Below are positions 49,987 through 57,146 of a stretch of DNA of 64,000 nucleotides, one piece after another. Positions within the stretch are counted from its first letter, which is position 1, and the number at the start of each line of letters is the position of its first letter. The position numbers and the translations under genes are program-made. Source of the DNA: Methylobacter marinus A45 (lineage in GTDB: Bacteria > Pseudomonadota > Gammaproteobacteria > Methylococcales > Methylomonadaceae); assembly GCF_000383855.1 (NCBI RefSeq), contig NZ_KB912877.1, forward strand, positions 1,646,616 through 1,710,615, given 5' to 3'. The notes under the pieces are model-generated. The model ran no database searches, was not told where the DNA came from, and saw nothing but the letters and a program-made list of their open reading frames with translations.

Positions 49987-50379
49987 ATGGACGTAAGAGC
50001 GGGTCGTCATTGCGTTTTCATGTTGCATGTTCACTTGGTCTTTGTGACTAAATACCGCAAGGCTGCATTTACAGACGCTATGCTCACCTCGCTTAAAAAT
50101 TATTTTGAAAAGGTTTGCGACGACTTTGAGTGCTCTATTGAAGAGTTCAATGGCGAAAAAGATCATGTCCATTTGCTAATCTATTACCCACCCAAGGTTT
50201 CAATATCAAAACTGGTTAATAGCTTGAAGGGGGTATCGAGCCGTATGCTTAGAAAAGATTATGCTAATGAATTAAACCGGATTTACTGGAAAGGTGTTTT
50301 GTGGAGTCCAAGCTATTTTGCTGGTTCCGTTGGTGGAGCGCCGCTATCCGTCCTAAAACAGTATATCGAGCAGCAGTAA
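49987..50379 (+). CDS. tnpA: TnpA, HUH Y1 transposase of IS605
   Basis: 130 residues from ATG 49987. The N-terminal block MDVRAGRHCVFMLHVHLVFVTKYRK is typical. The HUH metal site is His60-Val-His62 in GEKDHVHLLIYYPP, and the catalytic tyrosine is Tyr126 in LKQYIEQQ. The family cuts and joins single-stranded DNA at hairpin ends, without TIRs or target duplications. Length and motifs indicate an active enzyme. Confidence 0.95.
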   Translation: MDVRAGRHCVFMLHVHLVFVTKYRKAAFTDAMLTSLKNYFEKVCDDFECSIEEFNGEKDHVHLLIYYPPKVSISKLVNSLKGVSSRMLRKDYANELNRIYWKGVLWSPSYFAGSVGGAPLSVLKQYIEQQ

Positions 50380-50723
50380 CGCCCCGTTTGATTGGCTATC
50401 ACCAATGCGCCGCTACATCACCCACGTAAAGGAAGGTGTCTTGCGGCGCATTTAGATAAAAAGCAAGCCATCGATAAAAAAGCAAACCCCACGCCAGAGC
50501 AAAAAACAGCCAATTCTTCAATAAGTTACGCTAAAAATCATCGATAGCGGAAACCGTTGCTGTCAAATTCCTCGACAGTTTTCCATATTCATCCCGGCCA
50601 AGCCGGCGGCAGGCCGGGACTGTTCCACATCCATTCTCAACAAACACTCAAAAGGCATTACCGGGCGTGGGCTTTTCACTAAAATGGATCAGGCTAGGTT
50701 TCTTGAATTGCTGAAGAACAATT

Positions 50724-50746
50724 CCCGCCGGACAGACGCCGGCGGG
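50724..50746 (+). terminator. Hairpin CCCGCCGG / CCGGCGGG
   Basis: An 8-bp G+C-rich stem with a 7-base loop lies 38 bp before the next gene. It might end transcription from the insertion sequence side or act in the leader of the downstream gene; it has no T-run. The rest of 50460-50784 shows nothing recognisable. Confidence 0.35.
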
Positions 50747-50784
50747 TTCATCAATCATGCTTCATCACAGAAAAGAGGTCTGCC

Positions 50785-51420
50785 ATGTCTATGAAACGAA
50801 TTTGCTTGCATGTTGCATTCATCCTGATGCTCAACCCGTTTTCCGGTTCCGCATGGTCCGCCGAGCCGGACTGGCAAGTTGATCATGTCTTGCCCTTCTC
50901 TTTCCTGTTCGGCACCCACATCGACAGCCATCAGCAAAGCCAGTTGCTGCATAACGGCGATATCTATGGCTTCCTGTACATCACTTATACCGGCGAGGTC
51001 ACGCCCGAAGGCTATCCCGTGGCACGGCATTGTGGTGATGATACACCGGCCAATGCGTGCGTAATCGGCTGGTTCCTGAACGGCAAGCCAGGCAAGGCCA
51101 CGTTTCTCTACCATAACATGGACCACCCGGTCTGGCTGGTAGACAGCCGCAACGATATCCCGCAACCGGGCAGTCATGCTTTTTTCCACTGGATCACGGA
51201 CCAGAGCACCGATCCACGCCCGGTTACGGATGCTCGCTGCAATGCGGCGATGCCTCCAGAACTCGAGCCGGGAGCCGTCTGCCCCGGCTATTTTATTGAG
51301 CTCCGGGCGTTAAAACGATTTGCCTTCGAGCATGGCGGCGAGCGTATCCTGGTCGATCCGGGCATCGATATCTCGACCCATCTGAATATCGTCGCCAGTA
51401 CGTCGAGTGACGGCGGATAG
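50785..51420 (+). CDS. Secreted protein of unknown function
   Basis: 211 residues. The signal peptide MSMKRICLHVAFILMLNPFSGSAWSA is followed by a compact domain with several conserved-looking aromatic and Cys residues (GYPVARHCGDDTPANACVIGWFLNGKPGKATFLYHNMDHPVW, VTDARCNAAMPPELEPGAVCPGYFIELRALKRFAFEHGGE). Two disulfides are likely. I recognise no family. AGAGGTC lies near the ATG. The cytochrome c peroxidase gene follows on the same strand after 119 bp, so the two might be expressed together in the periplasm. Confidence 0.7.
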   Translation: MSMKRICLHVAFILMLNPFSGSAWSAEPDWQVDHVLPFSFLFGTHIDSHQQSQLLHNGDIYGFLYITYTGEVTPEGYPVARHCGDDTPANACVIGWFLNGKPGKATFLYHNMDHPVWLVDSRNDIPQPGSHAFFHWITDQSTDPRPVTDARCNAAMPPELEPGAVCPGYFIELRALKRFAFEHGGERILVDPGIDISTHLNIVASTSSDGG

Positions 51421-51539
51421 GGTGATGACTAAACGCAGCTAGCCTGGGCCAGACGGTCATCGGCTTTATCGTGTTGCCTTCTGAACCGTCGCCGCGAGAA
51501 TCGATCAAACAATTTGTCCTCAACGCAGAAGAGAGCATT

Positions 51540-52574
51540 ATGAAACTACTCAAAGGCGCAGCCTTAATTCTTGTTGGTCTCGGCACCCATGCCCTGGCGG
51601 CAGAGGATCTGGTCAAGAAAGCGGCCGATGCGGGCCTTAAGCCAATCTCACAGAAGCATGCCGAACTCTTAAAGCTGATCGACAACCCCGACAACCCGAT
51701 TACCAAGGACAAGCTTGAACTGGGGAATAAGCTCTATTTCGATCCCAGGCTCTCCAAGAGCAGCCTGATCAGCTGCAATACCTGCCACAACCTGGCCCTG
51801 GGCGGCGTTGACGGCATCCCTACCGCCATCGGCCATAGATGGGAGCACAACCCCCATCACCTCAACTCGCCGACCGTCTATAACTCGGCCTTCAACGTCA
51901 AGCAGTTCTGGGACGGCAGAAGCCCCGACCTCGAGGACCAGGCGACCGGCCCCATCGAGGCCGGACCGGAAATGGCCATGCCCACAGGGCTGGCCATAGA
52001 GCGCATTTCCTCTCTCCCCGAGTATGTGGACAGCTTCCAGAGGATCTTCCCCGACCAGCAAGATCCGGTGACGCTGAAGAATATCGGCAAGGTGATCGGC
52101 GCCTTTGAACGCATGCTGGTCACGCCTTCCCGGTTTGACGCCTTCATGCACGGCCACAATGAAGCATTAACGGCCAAAGAGAAAGAAGGGCTTAAAACCT
52201 TCATCGATAAAGGCTGTACCTCGTGCCACAACGGCGTGGGCATAGGCGGCGCCTCCATGCAGAAATTTCCTACCGTCAAACCCTACAAATATGCCGATTT
52301 GGGCGATTTCAAAGGGGATGCCGACGGGATGGTCAAAGTGCCGTTGCTCAGAAACATCGCCGAAACCGCCCCTTATTTTCATAACGGCGCGGTATGGGAC
52401 CTGAACGAAGCGGTCAAAATCATGGGAGAAACCCAGCTGGGCATCACCCTGACCGACCAAGAGGCAAACAGCATCGTCGCCTTTCTGCACAGTCTGACCG
52501 GCAAGAAGCCTGACGTGCATTACCCGATGCTGCCCGCATCCACCGAAAAAACGCCAAAACCCCAGGATGACTGA
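51540..52574 (+). CDS. ccpA: Cytochrome c peroxidase (di-heme)
   Basis: 344 residues from ATG 51540. The signal peptide ends at HALAA. Heme sites CNTCH (79-83) and CTSCH (226-230) are present, with PTVYNSAFNVKQFWDGRSPDLEDQATGPI, GPEMAMP, and PLLRNIAETAPYFHNGAVWDLNEAVKIMG. This is the standard bacterial di-heme peroxidase of the periplasm, which reduces hydrogen peroxide with electrons from small cytochromes or azurin. It is closer to the classic enzyme than the related protein at 20143-21489, and the two are clearly not recent duplicates. An interspersed repeat with a hairpin follows the stop. Confidence 0.95.
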   Translation: MKLLKGAALILVGLGTHALAAEDLVKKAADAGLKPISQKHAELLKLIDNPDNPITKDKLELGNKLYFDPRLSKSSLISCNTCHNLALGGVDGIPTAIGHRWEHNPHHLNSPTVYNSAFNVKQFWDGRSPDLEDQATGPIEAGPEMAMPTGLAIERISSLPEYVDSFQRIFPDQQDPVTLKNIGKVIGAFERMLVTPSRFDAFMHGHNEALTAKEKEGLKTFIDKGCTSCHNGVGIGGASMQKFPTVKPYKYADLGDFKGDADGMVKVPLLRNIAETAPYFHNGAVWDLNEAVKIMGETQLGITLTDQEANSIVAFLHSLTGKKPDVHYPMLPASTEKTPKPQDD

Positions 52575-52613
52575 GGCCGGATAGAGAAACGGGCTTTAGC
52601 CGGAGCCGGCTAG

Positions 52614-52690
52614 CGCAATCAGCCGTTATCTGAAAACAACGGCTGTTGTAAAAATTGACTATTGTTATTGACAGGCCTGCCTGAAAAAAT
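52614..52690. repeat. Interspersed repeat with CAGCCGTT hairpin, copy 2
   Basis: It matches 2163-2240, including the CAGCCGTT / AACGGCTG stem (52619-52644). In both places the repeat lies just after a stop codon and may end transcription. Confidence 0.65.
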
Positions 52691-52693
52691 ACA

Positions 52694-52883
52694 GTAGGGT
52701 ACCAGACTGTGAAAGAATTAGTGAAAAGCGTCATAAAAAAGCCTTATTCACCACGAAGATCACGAAGGACACGAAGGACACGAAGAAAAAATATAATTAA
52801 TCAATAACTTAAAACTTCGTGTGCTTCGTGTCCTTCGTGGTTAAATCTTTTAAATTGAATACTTTCACAGTCTCGTACCCTAC
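52694..52883. repeat. CACGAAG-rich inverted-repeat element, copy B
   Basis: 190 bp with 22-bp terminal inverted repeats starting GTAGGGTAC and one mismatch. The inner arms contain CACGAAGGA heptamer runs. Inverted relative to copy A at 15454-15623. It sits inside the repeat that is uninterrupted at 2163-2260. Confidence 0.85.
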
Positions 52884-52914
52884 CGGATTTATGAAAACCT
52901 CTGGCGGCATAGCG

Positions 52915-53502
52915 CTACATGCGCCGCTTGATCGATATCGCCCCGCGTATGTCGCCGACCTTGTAACCGGTCGCCTTGTCTTCCGGATATTCCTCCGCCA
53001 ATACCGCTTTCACGCCTGCCGGTATATCGTTCGATGTCCCGTGGCATTGCAGGCACATCGGCTGGGTCGGTATCGCTTTCATGTAGCGGAACCAGCGCCC
53101 GTCGGGATCGTCAACGATGGCGATCTTTTCTATATCGGCGGCCGGCTTGCCATCGTGGAAGTCTCTGTCGAAATCCTCCAGCACCTGGCGTTCCCACTGA
53201 TCCGGCAACCCTATCAACGGATTGCGGTTTTTCAGGGACACACGTTTGACCACCCGGCCGTCTTTCGAATAACCGGCCGCCATCGCCGGTGCAATGCGCT
53301 TGCAGACGCTGATCGCACTTTCCGGACTGCCGGCTTCCAGTTGCTTTTTCAACGTGCCGCCCAAGGTCTGCATGAACTCTTTTGCGATGTTGCGGCTTTC
53401 CTCCAGATAGCGCAGCTGATCCGTTCCGCTGCCCGCAGGGCCGGCAAGCGAAGACGCCGAAGCGATGAAAATCAAAAGGCTTTTGGCCATGAATTTTGGC
53501 AT
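52915..53502 (-). CDS. Tll0287-like (DUF3365) periplasmic heme protein
   Basis: 195 residues from ATG 53502 with AGGAGAAG just before it. The signal peptide is MPKFMAKSLLIFIASASSLA. The domain shows AKEFMQTLGGTLKKQLEAGSPESAISVCKRIAPAMAAGYSKDGRVVKRVSLKNRNPLIGLPDQWE, then KAIPTQPMCLQCHG with a single CxxCH heme c site, and a C-terminal YPEDKATGYKVGDIRGAISIKRRM. This is the Tll0287/DUF3365 fold, a PAS-like heme-binding sensor domain, here as a free periplasmic protein. It probably senses redox state or a small gas ligand. The transporter gene upstream is on the same strand. Confidence 0.88.
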   Translation of the reverse strand: MPKFMAKSLLIFIASASSLAGPAGSGTDQLRYLEESRNIAKEFMQTLGGTLKKQLEAGSPESAISVCKRIAPAMAAGYSKDGRVVKRVSLKNRNPLIGLPDQWERQVLEDFDRDFHDGKPAADIEKIAIVDDPDGRWFRYMKAIPTQPMCLQCHGTSNDIPAGVKAVLAEEYPEDKATGYKVGDIRGAISIKRRM

Positions 53503-53576
53503 TTTCTTCTCCTGAATAGTGAAGGATTCATCATAACTCTGCTTACCGGCCGCTTGGATGCGCTGAATCAACCGCC

Positions 53577-54587
53577 TCATTCCGCAGACCGTTTGGACAG
53601 CTCAGCCGCTATTTCATCACGTTTTTCACCCGTATCCGGTTCAGTGTTCAATGCGGACCGTTCGGCCGACTTCAGACGCCACCAGGCGGCAAACAGGCTG
53701 CCGATGATCGAGTGAAAACTGGCCGAAATCGCCGACGGAACCGGCGCCAGCGCCATCTGCGCAAAACTGGACCTGGCCAGCACCGCGCCCAATCCGGAGT
53801 TCTGCATGCCGACTTCGATGGAGATCGTGCGGCAGACCCGTTCTTCCAGCTTCAACAGCCGCGCCATCACGTAACCGAGCGTAAAGCCGCCCAGATGCAG
53901 CAGTGCCACCGCGCTCAGCAGCGGCAGCGCGGAATCCCTGATCGTGCCGGCATTCGCGCCGATGATGCTGGCGCAGATCAGCGCGATGACGATCACCGAA
54001 ACAAGGGGCGCGACAGGCATCACGGCCTGCACCAGACGGGGCGTATACCGGTTCAGCAGCATGCCCAGCGTCACCGGCAGAACCACAACCTGCAGGGTAT
54101 TGAAAAACAGGCTCCAGGCATCGACCGGGACATAGGCGCCGGCCAGCCATCGGGTCAGCAGCGGCGTCATGATTACAGCCGCAAACGTGGAGCACATGGT
54201 CATCAGCACCGATAAGGCGACATCGGCGCGGGCAATATAGCTGACTACATTGGATGCGGTGCCGCCGGGGCAACAGGCCACCAGAATCAGCCCGACCGCC
54301 AGCTGGGTCTCTAGCGCAAAGGCCGAAGCGATCGCCCAGCCCAGCAAGGGCATCACGGCAAATTGCGCGGCAATGCCGATCAAGACCGGCCGGGCAGAGC
54401 GCGTTACCCGGTGGAAATCCTCAAAGCTCAGCGTTATGCCCATGCCGATCATAATGACCGCCAGACCCCAGACGATCATCGACCCACTGAACCAGGTAAA
54501 CCAGGCGGGAAAAAACAGCGCCAAACCGCTGAAGATCAGCACCCAGAACGGAAAAAGATTGGCCAGCAGGTTGAATAAACGACTCAC
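53577..54587 (-). CDS. Bile acid:sodium symporter family (BASS) transporter
   Basis: 336 residues with about nine to ten hydrophobic helices. Family blocks include IVWGLAVIMIGMGITLSFEDF, FAVMPLLGWAIASAFALETQLAVGLILVACCPGGTASNVVSYIARADVALSVLMTMCSTFAAVIMTPLLT and CRTISIEVGMQNSGLGAVLARSSF. The crossed helices with CPGGTASN and EVGMQNSGL form the sodium sites. Bacterial relatives carry pantoate, pyruvate, bile acids or related organic anions. The substrate here is unknown. The C-terminal 30 residues are hydrophilic. Confidence 0.92.
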   Translation of the reverse strand: MSRLFNLLANLFPFWVLIFSGLALFFPAWFTWFSGSMIVWGLAVIMIGMGITLSFEDFHRVTRSARPVLIGIAAQFAVMPLLGWAIASAFALETQLAVGLILVACCPGGTASNVVSYIARADVALSVLMTMCSTFAAVIMTPLLTRWLAGAYVPVDAWSLFFNTLQVVVLPVTLGMLLNRYTPRLVQAVMPVAPLVSVIVIALICASIIGANAGTIRDSALPLLSAVALLHLGGFTLGYVMARLLKLEERVCRTISIEVGMQNSGLGAVLARSSFAQMALAPVPSAISASFHSIIGSLFAAWWRLKSAERSALNTEPDTGEKRDEIAAELSKRSAE

Positions 54588-54621
54588 GATATTGCTCTAT
54601 CCAGACAAAACGGCGATTGTA

Positions 54622-55017
54622 TCACCGCCCCGGCTGCCATTCCGCATAAGCCGGAATAGCCTCGTATTCGAGCCACGGCACGTCATGCGATGTCCAGATG
54701 TGCATGACGGGCCTGACGCCCGGGTCTTCGTCGAGGGTCGCGAGACGAACGATGACGTGAGGCTGGCCCGTGCGTTCGGCGACCAGATGCGAGCCGCACA
54801 CGGAACAGAAATGGCGCAGCTTGCCCGGGGACGACTCGAACGATGACAGCCTGTCCTCGCCCCGCAGCCACCGGAAGTGCTCGCGCATGACGCCGGCGGT
54901 GGCGGCAAACGGCGCCGCATGCGCCTTTTTGCAGGTTCGGCAATGGCAGTGGCCGGCCGGCATGTCAATGCTGTCGATTTCGTACGCAATGGCCCCGCAT
55001 AAACAACTACCTTTCAT
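54622..55017 (-). CDS. GFA-family (CENP-V/GFA) zinc protein
   Basis: 131 residues. The zinc cysteine set is complete: CLCG (Cys5, Cys7), CHCRTC (Cys24, Cys26, Cys29) and HFCSVCGSHL (Cys71, Cys74). The founding member, glutathione-dependent formaldehyde-activating enzyme, speeds the addition of glutathione to formaldehyde, although that activity has been questioned and most relatives are untested. In a one-carbon-metabolising host such a role would be attractive but is not shown. A decayed, different member of this family lies at 56577-56978. Confidence 0.9.
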   Translation of the reverse strand: MKGSCLCGAIAYEIDSIDMPAGHCHCRTCKKAHAAPFAATAGVMREHFRWLRGEDRLSSFESSPGKLRHFCSVCGSHLVAERTGQPHVIVRLATLDEDPGVRPVMHIWTSHDVPWLEYEAIPAYAEWQPGR

Positions 55018-55167
55018 TTTCCCCTTCCTCGCTACCGATAATGGTAGCCTCTGACACGATAAGATGGATTGGTTGATCAGGCTGTTATCGACAAAAGGAA
55101 GCGCATCGATTCCGATTGATGCGCTTCACTGCATTCGGCACATCCTATCTGGCTGCCGGTTATGGCG

Positions 55168-55626
55168 TTATTGTGCTGGAATCGCATAGTGATAGACAAA
55201 AAACTGTTCGTCGCGCCGCCAACCGGCCGATTGATACAGCGCTTGCGCCGTCTCGTTGCCGACTGCCGTCGACAACGAAAGGCGCACCGCCCCCAATGAT
55301 TCGCCGAACTCCACGGCCGCCGCCAGCAACAGCGAGCCGATGCCCTTCCGTCGACAGTTCTCGCGCACGAAAAGATCGTTGAGCACGAAGGTTCTGGCCA
55401 GCGAGACCGACGAAAAGCCCGGATAAAGCTGGGCAAAGCCGACAGGCACGTTCGCGTCATGGGCAATGAACACGACCGACTCGCCATGATTGAAGCGGGC
55501 CAATAAAAACTCGCGGGCGGCGCGAACATCGCTTTCGCGTCCATAGAACTGCCGATAGCCGTCAAACAAGGGCGCAAGCGCGTCGATATCCGACACCACA
55601 GCCTGGCGAATTGAAAAAGTATTCAT
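55168..55626 (-). CDS. GNAT-family N-acetyltransferase
   Basis: 152 residues with the GNAT core: IRQAVVSDIDALAPLFDGYRQFYG, VVFIAHDANVPVGFAQLYPGFSSVSLARTFVLNDLFVRENCRRKGIGSLLL (acetyl-CoA loop R-R-K-G-I-G) and NETAQALYQSAGWRRDEQFFVYH. It transfers an acetyl group to an amine of unknown identity. The gene stands alone. Confidence 0.92.
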   Translation of the reverse strand: MNTFSIRQAVVSDIDALAPLFDGYRQFYGRESDVRAAREFLLARFNHGESVVFIAHDANVPVGFAQLYPGFSSVSLARTFVLNDLFVRENCRRKGIGSLLLAAAVEFGESLGAVRLSLSTAVGNETAQALYQSAGWRRDEQFFVYHYAIPAQ

Positions 55627-55813
55627 AACTCTCCTGTTTATGATTGTTCAATGAAAATACCGATGGCGTTTCAAAGCGCCGTGCGCGCAGGCTGCCGCTG
55701 ATGGCCAGTATGCTTGTCATTCGCAATGATTGCCCCCTGGGGTTGTATCGGACATGATTTTTATGCCGAATGGTAAAAGAACGGTCACCTGATTGTCATC
55801 ATTGACGGCCCCG

Positions 55814-56212
55814 TTAAATAAAACGAATATTCGGCTCGCCCTGAGCCAGCAGCCAGCCGCTCAAGCCGAAAGAAGCGGACAGTTCCCAGCACTGCACGTG
55901 CTTGCTCTCGAGATAGGCGAGCGTTGCCGCCATGGAGCCCTGCCAGAACAAAGGCCAGCCCCACTGCCGTTGTTGTTTGAAGAACCGTGCGTTTTTGACC
56001 AGGAAAGGCTTGAGCGGTACGACTTTAATGTCACTGACGATATTTTCACCCATGTCACGTTCAAAATGATAACCCTCGACACCGCTGAATGCCACATTGA
56101 CCCGGGAAATATCTGTTTTTGTTTCGGACGCCCAAAGCATCTGGAAAATGATTTGCTTGTTTTCACCGTCAACGGTGTAACCAATCAGTTGATAATCGTG
56201 CCAAGAGCCCAT
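55814..56212 (-). CDS. Hypothetical protein
   Basis: 132 residues (MGSWHDYQLIGYTVDGENKQ start). No named domain is evident. The pattern of beta strands with aromatic residues (IIFQMLWASETKTDISRVNVAFSGVEGYHFERDMGENIVSDIKVVPL) followed by a helix-rich end (WQGSMAATLAYLESKHVQCWELSASFGLSGWLLA) looks like a real folded protein. It resembles small genes often annotated as unknown near immunity loci, but no toxin adjoins. The opposite-strand frame is less protein-like. Confidence 0.6.
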   Translation of the reverse strand: MGSWHDYQLIGYTVDGENKQIIFQMLWASETKTDISRVNVAFSGVEGYHFERDMGENIVSDIKVVPLKPFLVKNARFFKQQRQWGWPLFWQGSMAATLAYLESKHVQCWELSASFGLSGWLLAQGEPNIRFI

Positions 56213-56576
56213 GAGTGAAGTCTAGTTAGTCATTGTAGAGTTTTCGTATGCCGTCTAATTTATTCAGGTTTTTAATATCAGTAAAAAGCGGTCCATGAAT
56301 TTGCCGATCATTGATCATCCCATTCCGATATCAGTACATCGATTAATTTAATTGATGCATCTCAACCACGGATGCCCATCAAACCCGCCTCCAAGCTTTG
56401 CACGGCATAACTGTTGGGTGATCATTCTAACAGTCAGGATGCGCAACAAATGCTTGTTTAACCATTCGGCCGGTGATAGAGTCCGCTCCGAATTGTACAC
56501 CGGCTGGATATTAAAACATGGCGCGTGTTCGAAAATTTAGCGATTAAATTCGATATCGGTACAGGTATTTCAGCAA
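56213..56576. other. Intergenic region with a diverged duplicate of 36575-36631
   Basis: 56474-56531 resembles 36575-36631 at about two bases in three, and ends just before the start of the GFA pseudogene. The shared piece may be a relic of a duplicated locus. No gene is supported. Confidence 0.4.
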
Positions 56577-56978
56577 ATGAATTTACTAAAAGAATACTGC
56601 CTTTGTGGTTCAGTGCCGTGCGACATTAAAGGCCAGCCGCACCTGTCATGTTCATGCCAGTGCTGAGAATGTCAATAAACACTGGCTCTGGCCACTCGGC
56701 TGAATGTATAGTGCGCGGTGAATGCCTCATGCCATCGGGCGAATTAAAAATACCATGAAATGAAATCGGATAACGGCAACACCATCGGCAGCGAATTTTA
56801 CCCCGAATGGGAAACCTCCGTTTTTAAAAGGTCTTCCGGGTATCCCGGCCGACTCTTTATTTCATACGACCACATTAGAAAATACGGCCCTATTCAGGCT
56901 TCAAAAGGTATCTTGGACGTCCAGCCGCCAGCCCGGAGGGTTGTCGATCCCCAACATGAAATTAAGCCGAATGCATGA
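56577..56978 (+). pseudogene. GFA-family pseudogene with four in-frame stops
   Basis: One frame runs from ATG 56577 to TGA 56976-56978, 134 codons, the usual GFA length. It is broken by TGA, TAA, TAG and TAA between 56664 and 56745. The start reads EYCLCGSVPCDIKGQPHLSCSCQC and the end EMKSDNGNTIGSEF followed by VFKRSSGYPGRLFI, both clear GFA motifs. CPxCGTP has become YPEWETS, so zinc ligands are lost as well. With four stops but no frameshift, the gene decayed by point mutation. It differs from the intact GFA gene at 54622-55017 and was not a recent copy of it. Confidence 0.85.
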
Positions 56979-57146
56979 CCGAGCGCGTTTGCCGCAACAA
57001 ACATCAGGCCGGTTGCCGCCACTGATACCCAGTAAGTTACTGGCTTGCATAGAAGAACTTACTTTTAACAATCCGAATCTGATTCAAGAGAAATGAAATC
57101 GAATTCAGACTGATGCCGACATGATCCGACGATCTTTGCTTTTTTA

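Larger units (their letters stand above)
48672..50456. mobile_element. IS200/IS605-family insertion sequence, complete
   Basis: It carries divergent tnpA (plus) and tnpB (minus) with a 42-bp intergenic promoter space. Near one end the hairpin TCACCGCC / GGCGGTGA with loop CTAAAGA (about 48683-48705) lies at the 3' end of tnpB, as in the right end of this family. At the other, ATGCGCCGC pairs with GCGGCGCAT (about 50406-50450) after tnpA. There are no terminal inverted repeats or target duplication, as expected for HUH transposition. End positions are approximate. Confidence 0.8.

Noticed and set aside
52694-52883. CRISPR array suggested by CACGAAG repeats
   Set aside because: The units are contiguous heptamers within one hairpin, without spacers or cas genes.
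52819-53715. Plus-strand open frame of 298 codons
   Set aside because: It is antisense to the heme protein and transporter genes and begins in the CACGAAG repeat.
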